64,000 nt of DNA from Azophilus sp026709365 (GTDB lineage Bacteria > Pseudomonadota > Gammaproteobacteria > Pseudomonadales > Azotimanducaceae): positions 682,001 to 746,000 of the forward strand of contig OZ241345.1 of the NCBI GenBank assembly GCA_965200175.1, read 5' to 3'. The notes under the pieces are model-generated. The model was given only the letters and a program-made list of their open reading frames with translations, was not told the DNA's origin and did no database searches. Both the position numbers and the translations under genes were made by a program. Below are positions 1 to 10,783 of this stretch, one piece after another; position 1 is the stretch's first letter; every line of letters begins with the position of its first letter.

Positions 1-2220
<2,220 letters not shown>

Positions 2221-2263
2221 GGGTTTCGCCTGCGAAAAAGGCGGCAAGTATAGCTTGGAAGTT

Positions 2264-2422
2264 GCTGCGCGCCCGCTTTGCGGGCGCGTTGGAGTTTCGC
2301 TGCGCGAAACTCCGCGCACGTTGCGTGAGGCAGGTTCGATGTGTTTCGGAGCTTGCGCGCCCGCTTTGCGGGCGCGTTGGAGTTTCGCTGGCGCGAAACT
2401 CCGCGCACGTTGCGTGAGGAAG
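2264..2422. repeat. Two tandem copies of a dispersed hairpin repeat between recX and alaS
   Basis: Each copy has a GC-rich hairpin (2267-2289 and 2356-2377, arms GCGCCCGC / GCGGGCGC), then a second hairpin with arms GGAGTTTCGC and GCGAAACTCC (2291-2313 and 2379-2402), then CGCGCACGTTGCGTGAGG. The first copy continues into a tail (GGTTCGATGTGTTTC). The same layout recurs at 8.8, 11.75, 46.8 and 57.5 kb. It occupies nearly the whole recX-alaS gap, so it could act on read-through or mRNA 3' ends; that role is inferred. Confidence 0.8.
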
Positions 2423-2423
2423 G

Positions 2424-2906
2424 CTAGCGGCGCAGCTGTTCCAGGAGGCGGTGGATCAGTTCGGCGGGGAACCCCCGGCGGGAGAGAAAGCGGGCTTGAG
2501 CGGCGTAGCTGGCGGTCTTGGCCGAGGCGTCCAAACCGCCCTTATCTCGGCTGGGGAACTTCTTGGCCAAGGCTCGGGCCGCCACTTCCGACCAATAGGC
2601 GGGGGGCTGGCTCAACGCATCTTCCGCCAAGCCTGCGTCCACTTGGCGGTCCCTGAGTTCCGCGCGAATGTACAAGGGTCCATATCCCCGCTCGACCCGA
2701 CGGCGGGCGAGCGCGGCGGCAAAGCGCTCATCGCTTTGGGCGCCGTTCTCCCGCAAGCCGTCGAGCACTTCGGCGACCACCGCCGAAGGGCATCCCTTGG
2801 CGGTTAGCTTGGCCTGCAGTTCGGCGCGGCCATGCTCACGCCGGCCCAACAGGCGCAGGGCCAAACCCAGCGCCCGGTCATGCTCTCCGGCCAAGGCATC
2901 GGCCAT
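2424..2906 (-). CDS. recX: Regulatory protein RecX
   Basis: RecX binds RecA filaments and limits their growth, tuning recombination and the SOS response. The 160-residue product has the usual RecX size and helical repeats: an N-terminal segment with ALGLALRLLGRREHGRAEL, a middle RFAAALARRRVERGYGPLYI, and a C-terminal segment ending FPAELIHRLLEQL. It starts 21 bp downstream of the recA stop, as expected for a recA-recX operon. The 3' end runs straight into the tandem hairpin repeats. Confidence 0.93.
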   Translation of the reverse strand: MADALAGEHDRALGLALRLLGRREHGRAELQAKLTAKGCPSAVVAEVLDGLRENGAQSDERFAAALARRRVERGYGPLYIRAELRDRQVDAGLAEDALSQPPAYWSEVAARALAKKFPSRDKGGLDASAKTASYAAQARFLSRRGFPAELIHRLLEQLRR

Positions 2907-2927
2907 CGGCGAATTGACGCCGCCCGG

Positions 2928-4007
2928 TCAGGTGGCCGCGCCGGACAGGGCATCGGCTTCGCCGGCGGCTTCGTCAGCTCCTTGCTGCGGAAGCAACTGC
3001 CGCCGTATGGCCGCCTCCAGCTCCGAGCGTATCTCCGGATGGGCCTCAAGGTATTCCGCAGCGTTCCTGCGGCCTTGGCCGATGCGATCCGAATTGTAGG
3101 CGTACCAAGCGCCGGACTTTTCGATCAGGCCCTGCTGCACGCCCAGTTCCAGAATCTCGCCCATGCGGTTAATGCCCTTGGCGTAGAGGATCTGAAATTC
3201 AGTTTGCCGGAAGGGCGGCGCCACCTTGTTCTTCACCACCTTGACCCGGGTTTCGTTGCCGATGACCTCATCGCCGTCCTTGACGGCGCCGATGCGGCGG
3301 ATGTCCAAGCGGACGGAGGAGTAGAACTTCAGCGCGTTGCCGCCGGTGGTGGTTTCCGGCGAGCCGAACATGACGCCGATCTTCATCCGAATCTGGTTGA
3401 TGAAAATCACCAAGGTGTTGGAGTGCTTGATGGAGCCGGTCATCTTGCGCAGGGCCTGGCTCATCAGGCGGGCCTGCAGGCCCACATGGGAATCGCCCAT
3501 CTCGCCCTCGATTTCCGCCTTGGGGGTGAGCGCCGCCACCGAGTCCACCACCACCACGTCCACCGCCCCTGAGCGAACGATCATGTCGGCGATTTCCAGC
3601 GCCTGCTCCCCGGTATCCGGCTGCGAGACGAGCAGGTCCTCGGTATCCACGCCCAAGGACTCCGCATAGATGGGGTCCAAGGCGTGCTCGGCGTCAATGA
3701 ACGCGCACACGCCGCCAGCCTTCTGGGCCTCGGCAATCACCTGCAGGGTGAGGGTGGTCTTGCCGGACGACTCCGGGCCGTAGATCTCCACCACCCGCCC
3801 CCTGGGCAGCCCGCCGATGCCCAAGGCCACGTCCAGCCCCAGGGAGCCGGTGGATATGGAGGGAATGGCGACGCGCTCCCGGTCGCCGAGCCGCATCATG
3901 GAGCCCTTGCCGAACTGGCGCTCGATCTGCGTGAGGGCGGCGCCCAAAGCCCGTTCCCGATTGCCGCCGCGCACCGGATCCGCTTTCGCGGTGGTTGCCT
4001 TCGCCAT
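2928..4007 (-). CDS. recA: Recombinase RecA
   Basis: Catalyses ATP-dependent strand exchange in homologous recombination and triggers LexA-type self-cleavage. The product is 359 residues with Walker A GPESSGKT, the core PEIEGEMGDSHVGLQARLMSQALRK-type region and NQIRMKIGVMFG (L2 region), and an acidic tail. The frame is open 16 codons further upstream, but the ATG at 4007 gives the conserved MAKATTAK start and has GGAAATC ahead of it, so it is preferred. recX follows. A 28-bp inverted repeat (4036-4063) lies upstream of the start. Confidence 0.98.
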   Translation of the reverse strand: MAKATTAKADPVRGGNRERALGAALTQIERQFGKGSMMRLGDRERVAIPSISTGSLGLDVALGIGGLPRGRVVEIYGPESSGKTTLTLQVIAEAQKAGGVCAFIDAEHALDPIYAESLGVDTEDLLVSQPDTGEQALEIADMIVRSGAVDVVVVDSVAALTPKAEIEGEMGDSHVGLQARLMSQALRKMTGSIKHSNTLVIFINQIRMKIGVMFGSPETTTGGNALKFYSSVRLDIRRIGAVKDGDEVIGNETRVKVVKNKVAPPFRQTEFQILYAKGINRMGEILELGVQQGLIEKSGAWYAYNSDRIGQGRRNAAEYLEAHPEIRSELEAAIRRQLLPQQGADEAAGEADALSGAAT

Positions 4008-4035
4008 GACGATTTCCAAGCCGTTGAAAAGAGGA

Positions 4036-4063
4036 TTTGACGGTATATGCCGCAAGCGTCAAA
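4036..4063. promoter_or_regulatory. Inverted repeat upstream of recA, candidate operator
   Basis: Arms TTTGACG (4036-4042) and CGTCAAA (4057-4063) are perfect complements separated by 14 nt that include TATATGC. It sits 29 nt before the recA start codon. I saw no CTGT-N8-ACAG LexA box nearby, so this could be a lineage-specific SOS operator or just a promoter palindrome. Function is inferred. Confidence 0.35.
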
Positions 4064-4239
4064 GGCAACACCTCAAGCGGCCCCCAAGCGAAATTGAGTG
4101 ATCGCCCACAGCCGCCGAAGCCAATGCCGCACAATCATCGCCCGCGTCCACAACCTATGCACCACAAGAAAGGCATCGCAATCTGACCTAAGCGACGAGG
4201 CGCGCCCGCGAAGTGGGTGGGATGGCCGCGCGAAACGGT

Positions 4240-4248
4240 TGCTATAAT
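4240..4248 (+). promoter_or_regulatory. Extended -10 promoter of the NTF2-like gene
   Basis: TGC followed by a consensus TATAAT (4243-4248) forms an extended -10 element. A short palindrome GAGCTCACGAGCTC (4256-4269) overlaps the expected start of transcription and could be an operator. The gene's ATG is at 4306. Confidence 0.55.
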
Positions 4249-4305
4249 TCGCCCGGAGCTCACGAGCTCATCGATTTCACCAATCACCGAAAGAGGACAC
4301 CGATC

Positions 4306-4842
4306 ATGAGGAATCCACTGCATTGCGTTTTGTCCGCCGCCTCCGGCCTCGCCCTTGCCGCCGTCGCGGCCTCTGCTGCGGCGGAGCCGATCTCCGAGCA
4401 GACCGTCATTGACGCCCAGAAAACCTGGGGCGAGGGCATAGTCGCCATTTCCAAGGTTCATGCCGACGGCGGCGACTACGCCGCCCGGGCGAAGGAGCAC
4501 ATCAACGACCTTTACGCCTATGGCGAGACCGACGTCATGTTCAAGCCGACCTTGGCCGCGGAAGACCAGTTCCGGGAGACATTTGACGAAGCGCTGAGCT
4601 ATTTCATCGGGCAGGACGGAACGGAGGACAAGGGGTTCGCCATCTCAGGCTGGACCAACGTTCGTTGGGAGAGCAACGGCATCCACACCGATGACGACTC
4701 CGCAATGGCCATGGGCAACTACTACTTCACGGGCCCGGACGGTGACGAGACGAAGGTGGAGTACACCTTTGGCTACGTCCTTGTTGACGGCGGCCTGAAG
4801 ATCAACCTTCACCACTCATCGCTGCCCTTCAGCCCCGAGTAA
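4306..4842 (+). CDS. Secreted NTF2/SnoaL-like domain protein
   Basis: A 178-residue protein of unknown function. It has a Sec signal peptide (MRNPLHCVLSAASGLALAAV, cleavage near ASAAAEP), then a single domain with the look of the cystatin-like NTF2/SnoaL fold: an N-terminal helix (IDAQKTWGEGIVAISKVHAD), a strand with NVRWESNGIHTD, and a C-terminal strand set YTFGYVLVDGGLKINLHHSSLP. Such domains bind small ligands or act as isomerases. The open frame extends upstream to 4213, but the ATG at 4306 has AAGAGGA 9 nt ahead and starts the signal peptide. It is monocistronic with its own promoter. The specific role is unknown. Confidence 0.75.
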   Translation: MRNPLHCVLSAASGLALAAVAASAAAEPISEQTVIDAQKTWGEGIVAISKVHADGGDYAARAKEHINDLYAYGETDVMFKPTLAAEDQFRETFDEALSYFIGQDGTEDKGFAISGWTNVRWESNGIHTDDDSAMAMGNYYFTGPDGDETKVEYTFGYVLVDGGLKINLHHSSLPFSPE

Positions 4843-4888
4843 ATCGTTCTATGACATAGGGCGCGTTGCGCGTCACGCTCCCAGCAAG

Positions 4889-5905
4889 TCAATTGCGCAA
4901 CAGCGCATCAGCTCGCCGCAGGAAGTCCTCCTCATCGCGGCACTCCGAGGCCGCAGCCATCACCGCATCCAGAGGTGCGTGGACAAGCGCCTCGGCCTTG
5001 GCGTCAAGCCTCGGGGAGATCTGGATGCCTTTTGCCAAGAGGGTGTGGCGCAGAAGCTCCGTCAGCACTTCGAGGCGACCTGCCAAATGGCCTTCCCGGC
5101 GCCCTTCCCGGCGCCCCTCCCGGCGCTCCGCGCCGAGCACGGGATCATGCTCAGGGGTTGTGCCCTCCTGCTCGCCCAAGGCGCGGCCCACCCGGCGCAG
5201 CGCCTCAATGGTCTCCAAAGACATCGCGCGCTCGTTCAGGGCGCGGTGAACATCCGCCGCACTCCAGCCCGGGAATGCCTGGCTGACATCCGCCTCGCTG
5301 TAGCTGCCCGAACACAGAAGATAGATCGACAGGCCCGCCGGGCGACCGCGCGGACTGCTCGGCAGGCGCCGATCCGGCACTTCGACCCAGACCTCGGGGA
5401 AACCCCAGGACTCGTAGAGCCAGAGCTTGCCGCGCCGAACGTCCGTGGTCAGGTCCGCCTCCAGCACCACGTCCGGCAGAACGTCCTCGCCCACCTCCAC
5501 GGCCGCGCCATCGGGCTGGTCACGCTCAGGGTGCAGGTAAACCATCTGGTCGGCCTGCATGATGCGATGGCGCTCGCCGCGCGCGTTGCGCACCAACAGG
5601 TCGGCGGCGCCAAAGGTCTCGATGGGGCTGCCGCGAAAGGCGGCGATGCGCTCCGTCAGGCGCGCCAAGCGCTGACTGGGCCGTTCGTGGTACAGGCTGG
5701 TGGGTTCGCGCAACGTCCAAGCGGTCTCCGTATCGGCCTCCCAGTACTCGAAGCGTCCCTCGTGGCCCTCGATCTCGTCCCGGCGCAGATGCACGGGATG
5801 GCAACCCGGAAACTCAATTGAGCGCCCCGCTCCAACCCCCTGTCGGGAGAGCGCCTTTCGCCGATAACGCACCGGCACCGCCGTTGCTGTGCTTCTGCTT
5901 GCCAT
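4889..5905 (-). CDS. Uma2-family (DUF820) putative nuclease-fold protein
   Basis: A 338-residue protein of the Uma2 family, which has a PD-(D/E)XK nuclease fold and is often expanded in environmental bacteria. The diagnostic core is VVLEADLTTDVRRGKL followed by YESWGFPEVWVEVPD. The C-terminal third is helical and carries a short tandem R-E-G-R repeat coded by three near-identical 12-bp units around 5092-5130, as is common in Uma2 and Rpn families. It stands alone, facing the NTF2-like gene. Activity is not established for most members. Confidence 0.82.
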   Translation of the reverse strand: MASRSTATAVPVRYRRKALSRQGVGAGRSIEFPGCHPVHLRRDEIEGHEGRFEYWEADTETAWTLREPTSLYHERPSQRLARLTERIAAFRGSPIETFGAADLLVRNARGERHRIMQADQMVYLHPERDQPDGAAVEVGEDVLPDVVLEADLTTDVRRGKLWLYESWGFPEVWVEVPDRRLPSSPRGRPAGLSIYLLCSGSYSEADVSQAFPGWSAADVHRALNERAMSLETIEALRRVGRALGEQEGTTPEHDPVLGAERREGRREGRREGHLAGRLEVLTELLRHTLLAKGIQISPRLDAKAEALVHAPLDAVMAAASECRDEEDFLRRADALLRN

Positions 5906-5981
5906 GCCGGGATTCTAGCCTGGCTCCGCAAGCCGCTGCCACCTGCGCGAACCTTGAGGTAGTGGCTCGGTTTGAATTTTC

Positions 5982-6106
5982 GGTAGTGTCTCAGTTTGCC
6001 TTTGACTGGGCTTGAGCGGCTGGCGCTCTGACGCGCGTCACTGCGAGGGCAGGATGCCCTCGCTCCGGGGTGAGACGCCCACTTCAGGTGAGATCCCCCG
6101 GAGCGA
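5982..6106 (+). repeat. Truncated copy of the 177-bp TIR element (copy X), upstream of mutS
   Basis: This segment begins GGTAGTGTCTCAGTTTG and continues with GCTTGAGCGGCTGGCGCTCT, a stretch on GTCACTGCGAGGGCA, and CCCTCGCTCCGGGG. It matches the reverse complement of the element at 13368-13544 up to the CCCCGGAGCGAG box, after which the similarity stops, so the far end is missing. It occupies much of the roughly 325-bp gap between the Uma2 gene and mutS; nothing else is recognisable there. Confidence 0.75.
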
Positions 6107-6230
6107 GTTTCCGTCTTGTCAACGGTTAGATGCCTTTTTTGCGCGTGTTGCAGCAAGCTGGCGGATGCCGCTCGCTACGTCCTGCTGCGACGGTTCACCA
6201 ACGTCCGCCCTTTGGGTAACAATACCGACC

Positions 6231-8795
6231 ATGAAACGCGCCCGCCAAACGCCGATGATGCAGCAGTACCTCAGCATCAAGGCCCAACACGCCGAACATC
6301 TGCTGTTTTACCGAATGGGCGACTTCTACGAACTCTTCCATGATGACGCCAAGCGGGCGGCGCAGCTTCTCGACATCACCCTGACCAGCCGCGGCCAGTC
6401 CAACGGTGCGCCGATTCCCATGTGCGGGGTGCCCTTCCACGCCGTCGAGGGCTATCTGGCCAAACTCGTGCGACTCGGCGTCTCGGTTGCCATCTGCGAG
6501 CAGATCGGCGACCCGGCAACGGCCAAGGGACCCGTCGCGCGCCGTGTGCAGCGCATCGTGACGCCGGGCACCGTCACCGAGGAGGCGCTGCTCGAAAACG
6601 CCAGCGACAGCACGCTGCTGGGGCTGGCCCCGGTGGGCCGGGGCCCGCCGCGACGCTACGGCATGGCCATCCTCAATCTGGGCCGCGGGGAACTGGCTAC
6701 CCAAACCATCGACCGCGAAGACGATCTGCGAACCGAGATCGCACGGCTGGAACCGGCGGAAATCCTTACGCCGGCGGAGCTTGAGGCGTTAAGCGGCCTG
6801 CCCCAGCAGGCGCTGGACGGGCTGCGCTTCGATGCGGACCTCGGCTTTCGCTTTCTGTGCGAGCACTTCGGCACCGCCGACCTGCGCGGCTTCGGCCTGG
6901 CGCCCGACGACCCGGCCATCGGCGCCGCCGCCGCGGTGCTGAAGTACGCCCAAGCCACCCACTGCCAGAGCTTGGCCTACATCGATCGCATCACGCCAGT
7001 GGCGACGGGTGAATTCCTCAAGCTCGACCCGCACAGCCGCCGCAATCTGGAGATTGACCGGCGCGCGGATGGCGGCGAATCCGGCACCCTGTTCACGCTG
7101 ATGAACAGCGCCCGAACCGCCATGGGGGCGCGCCTGCTGCGGCGCTGGCTGAATGCGCCGTCCACCGTCGAGGCGGTCATCAGCAGGCGCCAAAACGCCG
7201 TCACCGCCCTGCTTGAGGCCAACCAACGGGACGATCTGCGCAAGCGCCTGGACGAGGTGGGGGACATGGAACGCATCGTCTCGCGCATCGCCCTGCAGTC
7301 GGCACCGCCCCGGGATTTGTCGCGATTGCGCACCGCCCTCCACGAAATCCCCAGCGTCAGGGGTTTGATCGAGCCTCTGGCCACACCCCATCTAGCGGAA
7401 CTTGCGCAGCGGATGCCGGACTTCCCAACCGTCCAGGACTTGCTCGACCGGGCCGTGGTCGAGGCTCCGCCGGCGACCATCCGCGAGGGCGGCGTGATCG
7501 CCAGCGGCTACCACGCGGAACTCGACGAACTGCGCAGCCTGACCGAGCGGGCCGCCGATTGGCTTGCCGAACTGGAAGCCGGCGAACAGGAGCGCACCGG
7601 CATCGCCAACCTCAAGGTGGGCTACAACCGGGTACACGGCTACTACATCGAGACCTCCAAGGCCGCCGCCAACGCGGTTCCCGCCGACTACGTTCGCCGC
7701 CAAACGCTGAAGAACGCCGAACGCTACATCACCCCCGCGCTGAAGTCCTTTGAGGACCGGGCCTTGACCAGCCGCGCCCGGGCCCTGCAGCTGGAAAGGT
7801 CGCTCTACGACGCCCTGCTCGTCGAACTCGCCGCCGAAGCCGCAACGCTGCGCCGCGCCGCCGAGGCGCTGGCCGAGCTGGATGTGCTCGCCGCCTTCGC
7901 CGAACGGGCGCAAAGTTTGGGCTTTGCGCCCCCACGCTTCACCAACCAGCCCGGCTTCTCGATCAGCGGCGGCTGGCACCCGGTGGTGCGCGAGGCGCTC
8001 AGCGAACCCTTCGTGCCCAACGATCTCGACCTGAACGACCGCCAGCGCATGCTGATCATCACCGGCCCCAACATGGGCGGCAAATCGACCTACATGCGCC
8101 AAACCGCGCTCATCGTGCTGCTCGCCTGCACCGGCAGCTACGTGCCGGCGGCGGCGGCCAGCATCGGCCCGGTGGATCGAATCTTCACCCGCATAGGCGC
8201 TGCCGACGATCTCAGCGGCGGACGCTCCACCTTCATGGTGGAGATGACCGAGACGGCCAACATCCTGCACGGCGCCACCGACCGCAGCCTGGTCCTGCTC
8301 GATGAGATCGGGCGCGGCACCAGCACCTACGACGGCTTGGCGCTGGCCTGGGCCACCGCCCAGCACCTCGCCGAGTCGCGCCGCGCCTTCACGCTGTTCG
8401 CCACCCACTACTTCGAGCTGACCGGCTTGGCCGCGAGCCTGCCCGCCACCGCCAACGTGCATCTCACCGCTGCCGAATACAAGGACCAGGTGGTCTTCCT
8501 GCACGAAGTCCGGCCAGGCCCCGCCAGCCAAAGCTACGGCATCCAGGTGGCCCGGCTGGCCGGCGTGCCCGCCGCGGTGCTCAACAAGGCCAGAGCCCGG
8601 CTGCGGGAACTGGAGTCCCAGCCAGCCGCCAACGCCAACCAAGCCGACCTGTTCAGTGAGCCTGCGGCGGGCCAGCCCGTGGAGGAGGAGCCGCCGCCCG
8701 AGGATCCTTTGCGGGCGCGGTTGGAGCGCATTGAACCCGACAACCTCACCCCGATGCAGGCATTGGAAGTGCTGTTTGAGTTGAAGAAGCTGTAG
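6231..8795 (+). CDS. mutS: DNA mismatch repair protein MutS
   Basis: Recognises base mismatches and small loops and recruits MutL. The product is 854 residues, a normal length. The mismatch-binding domain is at the N-terminus with LLFYRMGDFYELF (the Phe-x-Glu wedge). The ATPase domain has Walker A GPNMGGKSTYMRQ and Walker B VLLDEIGRGTSTYDG, and the C-terminus ends in the helix-rich dimerisation region. The open frame extends to 6012, but the ATG at 6231 gives the family start MKRARQTPMMQQYL, and the upstream part is repeat DNA. Gene order mutS near recA fits Gammaproteobacteria. Confidence 0.97.
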   Translation: MKRARQTPMMQQYLSIKAQHAEHLLFYRMGDFYELFHDDAKRAAQLLDITLTSRGQSNGAPIPMCGVPFHAVEGYLAKLVRLGVSVAICEQIGDPATAKGPVARRVQRIVTPGTVTEEALLENASDSTLLGLAPVGRGPPRRYGMAILNLGRGELATQTIDREDDLRTEIARLEPAEILTPAELEALSGLPQQALDGLRFDADLGFRFLCEHFGTADLRGFGLAPDDPAIGAAAAVLKYAQATHCQSLAYIDRITPVATGEFLKLDPHSRRNLEIDRRADGGESGTLFTLMNSARTAMGARLLRRWLNAPSTVEAVISRRQNAVTALLEANQRDDLRKRLDEVGDMERIVSRIALQSAPPRDLSRLRTALHEIPSVRGLIEPLATPHLAELAQRMPDFPTVQDLLDRAVVEAPPATIREGGVIASGYHAELDELRSLTERAADWLAELEAGEQERTGIANLKVGYNRVHGYYIETSKAAANAVPADYVRRQTLKNAERYITPALKSFEDRALTSRARALQLERSLYDALLVELAAEAATLRRAAEALAELDVLAAFAERAQSLGFAPPRFTNQPGFSISGGWHPVVREALSEPFVPNDLDLNDRQRMLIITGPNMGGKSTYMRQTALIVLLACTGSYVPAAAASIGPVDRIFTRIGAADDLSGGRSTFMVEMTETANILHGATDRSLVLLDEIGRGTSTYDGLALAWATAQHLAESRRAFTLFATHYFELTGLAASLPATANVHLTAAEYKDQVVFLHEVRPGPASQSYGIQVARLAGVPAAVLNKARARLRELESQPAANANQADLFSEPAAGQPVEEEPPPEDPLRARLERIEPDNLTPMQALEVLFELKKL

Positions 8796-8818
8796 CAGCC
8801 CAGTCGGGGTGATTTACG

Positions 8819-8905
8819 GGCTCAGAACATGTCGAACTTGACTTGAGCAACCGGCGCGGAGTTTCGCGTAGCGAAACTGCAACGCGAACCAAAGGTTCGC
8901 GCGAT
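8819..8905. repeat. Dispersed hairpin repeat (inverted orientation) after mutS
   Basis: Read on the minus strand it has a GCGAACC / GGTTCGC hairpin (8884-8900), the GTTTCGC / GCGAAAC hairpin (8858-8880, one arm slightly degraded), and a tail GTTCGACATGTTCTGAGCCCG. It lies between the 3' ends of mutS and the DUF3800 remnant. Confidence 0.7.
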
Positions 8906-8920
8906 TGCCCAAGCAAGGGA

Positions 8921-9358
8921 CTACTCGCCAGCGCTCTCCCGCCGAATCCCGCTTCTCATTTGAACCGCTCTCAACCGCCCGCCGTAGTAGCGCTCGAAGA
9001 CCTCGTTTTCCGGCCACACGGCAGGCTCGACCCAGTACGCACCCAAGCGACCCACAAGCGCTGCAATCCAATCCGCCGCCTGCACGGTCTGGTAGCGATG
9101 ACTCTCCAAATGGAACGGTGGCTCGATCAACGCCCTCCGCGGATAATCGCCCCCGTACATGTCCCGCGACACCTGCGTCAGCAACTCCTGCCGCCGACTG
9201 TACTCATCCAACGCAAGAAGGAATCTCGCCCGCGGGCCACCCTCAGCGCCGCAGAATTGGTCGAGCCTCCAGATTGCCTCCCGCAACATCCCTGAGTACA
9301 GCCCGTTGACCCGATGCTCCACCGGGCTCGCCGTCTTTTGGATGCCCACGTAGATCAC
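8921..9358 (-). pseudogene. DUF3800 protein remnant, N-terminal half missing
   Basis: The 145-residue frame (GTG start) corresponds to the C-terminal half of DUF3800 proteins, a family with an RNase H-like fold and two acidic motifs. Typical pieces are ASPVEHRVNGLYSGMLREAI and ESHRYQTVQAADWIAALVGR, the latter carrying the second acidic motif. The N-terminal YVDESGD-type motif that should lie upstream on this strand is absent; the sequence beyond 9358 does not continue the family, and the IS starts about 125 bp further. Most likely a deletion remnant. Confidence 0.7.
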
Positions 9359-9482
9359 GAAATTCCGACCCCTAGATGCACGAAAGCCCGCACACAGGGT
9401 ACGGGCCTCGGAGTGAGAGCAGGACTTGCGTCATGCGACTCGATACGGATCATGTTCCACCTCGCTCTGCCTGTCAACACAT

Positions 9483-10737
9483 TGTGCCGGCTCAGGACCT
9501 TTCGGAACTTTGCGCCAGCCGGATCAGGCAGCATCCTCGATCTCGACAAGGTACTCGTTCGGGGTTCGGCAATCCAGCGCCCCATGCGGCCGCCGGTAGT
9601 TGTGGAAGAACTCTTGCCGGGCGAGCCTGGGGGTTACGTCGGCGACGGTGAGGGGGCCGTCGTAGAGGTTCCAGAACTCGATCCTTGCGGACCGGTTGGC
9701 GCGCTCGACGCAGCCGTTCCACTGTGGCCTTCGCGGCGGCAGGACGTGCAGGGGGATGCCCATGGCCTGGCAGGCGCGCTCGAAGTCGGCCATGAACTCG
9801 CTGCCGCCGTCGACCTGGATGGATCGGACGGGGAACGGCATGGCCTCGAGCGCGGCCTCCAGGAAGCGCTTGGCGTTGCCGGCGGTGGCGCGGGAGAAGA
9901 CGCGGGCGGCCATGAACTTGGTGACGGGGCAGACGGCCGGACTCGAAGAGTCCGCCGGAACCTCCTTGAGGGCGCGGCCGTCGCGGCTGTAGGTCATGTG
10001 GTCGATCTGGAGCATCTCGCCGGGGGCCCTGGCCCTGTCGCCGTACTTCCACCGGCTCGCCCAGGCGCCGTCGAAGCTTCGGCGGCGCTTGGGCTTGAGG
10101 CGCCCCTCGCAGAGGGACGCGGGCTTGATGCGCCCGTCGGCGATGGCCCTGGAGAGGATGCGCCCGACGGTGGAGACGGACAGCGCCAGCCCGTCCCTGG
10201 CCAGCATGGCCTGGAGCTTGGCCTTGCCCATGTAGGGGTGGTCCCGGCGCAGCTTGAGCACGGCCCGGTCGTCGGCGTCGGTCCAGCGGCGGCGGCGGGC
10301 GCTTCGCGGTCGGGTGCTCCTCGGCTTGAGCGCCCGGACGCCGCCGCGCCGGAAGGCGCTGCGCCAGTCGTAGTAGGTGCTGCTGGCGAGGCCGACGGTC
10401 CGCAGGGCCTCGCCGCGGCGCATGCCGCCGGCGACCATCCGGTCGACGAGTTCGAGGGCGCGCAGGCGCTGGTCGGCGGCTCCCGCCGTGTCGGCGTCGA
10501 TGCGCAGGCGCTTGCAGGAAGGGGGGCAGGCGTGCAACAGTTTCATGCTCAGGCTCCTTGTTCGTTTGGTGAATCAAGCATGCCTGAGCCGGCGGCGCGC
10601 GTCAGCGCGCGCCGCCGGGCCATGAACTCCGGTCGCCTACGGCTCCCTCCGTTCATGGCCCGGCGCCACCCTCCCCCAGTCAGTTCATGGGCCCAAGCCC
10701 CGGGGAGGAAGTTCCGAAAGGTTTCTGAGCCCGCACA
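9483..10737 (-). mobile_element. IS481/IS3-like insertion sequence, about 1.25 kb
   Basis: The ends are imperfect terminal inverted repeats: left TGTGCCGGCTCAGGACC then TTTCGGAACTT (9483-9510), and right, read inverted, TGTGCGGGCTCAGAAACC then TTTCGGAACTT (10709-10737). A single transposase gene on the minus strand fills most of it. No clear target duplication is visible. The terminal sequence resembles the tail of the dispersed hairpin repeat in this window. Confidence 0.8.
9524..10546 (-). CDS. DDE (rve-type) transposase, IS481/IS3-like
   Basis: A 340-residue transposase. The N-terminus has a helix-turn-helix region (ALRTVGLASSTYYDWR, then RDHPYMGKAKLQAML and SVSTVGRILSRA). The integrase core follows with the DDE residues in QIDHMTY, QVDGGSEF and a downstream CVERANRSARIEFW, and ends with NYRRPHGALDCRTPNEYL. 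A single ORF favours IS481-like over the two-ORF IS3 arrangement. All catalytic residues are in place, so it may be active. Confidence 0.9.
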   Translation of the reverse strand: MKLLHACPPSCKRLRIDADTAGAADQRLRALELVDRMVAGGMRRGEALRTVGLASSTYYDWRSAFRRGGVRALKPRSTRPRSARRRRWTDADDRAVLKLRRDHPYMGKAKLQAMLARDGLALSVSTVGRILSRAIADGRIKPASLCEGRLKPKRRRSFDGAWASRWKYGDRARAPGEMLQIDHMTYSRDGRALKEVPADSSSPAVCPVTKFMAARVFSRATAGNAKRFLEAALEAMPFPVRSIQVDGGSEFMADFERACQAMGIPLHVLPPRRPQWNGCVERANRSARIEFWNLYDGPLTVADVTPRLARQEFFHNYRRPHGALDCRTPNEYLVEIEDAA

Positions 10738-10783
10738 GGCTGGCACAAATGCTCTGCTTCTTTCAAGAGAAAGAAATCAATTC

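Noticed and set aside
9314..10783. 490-codon upstream extension of the DUF2235 frame
   Set aside because: It is antisense to the IS transposase; the DUF2235 domain begins exactly at ATG 10784 with a ribosome site.
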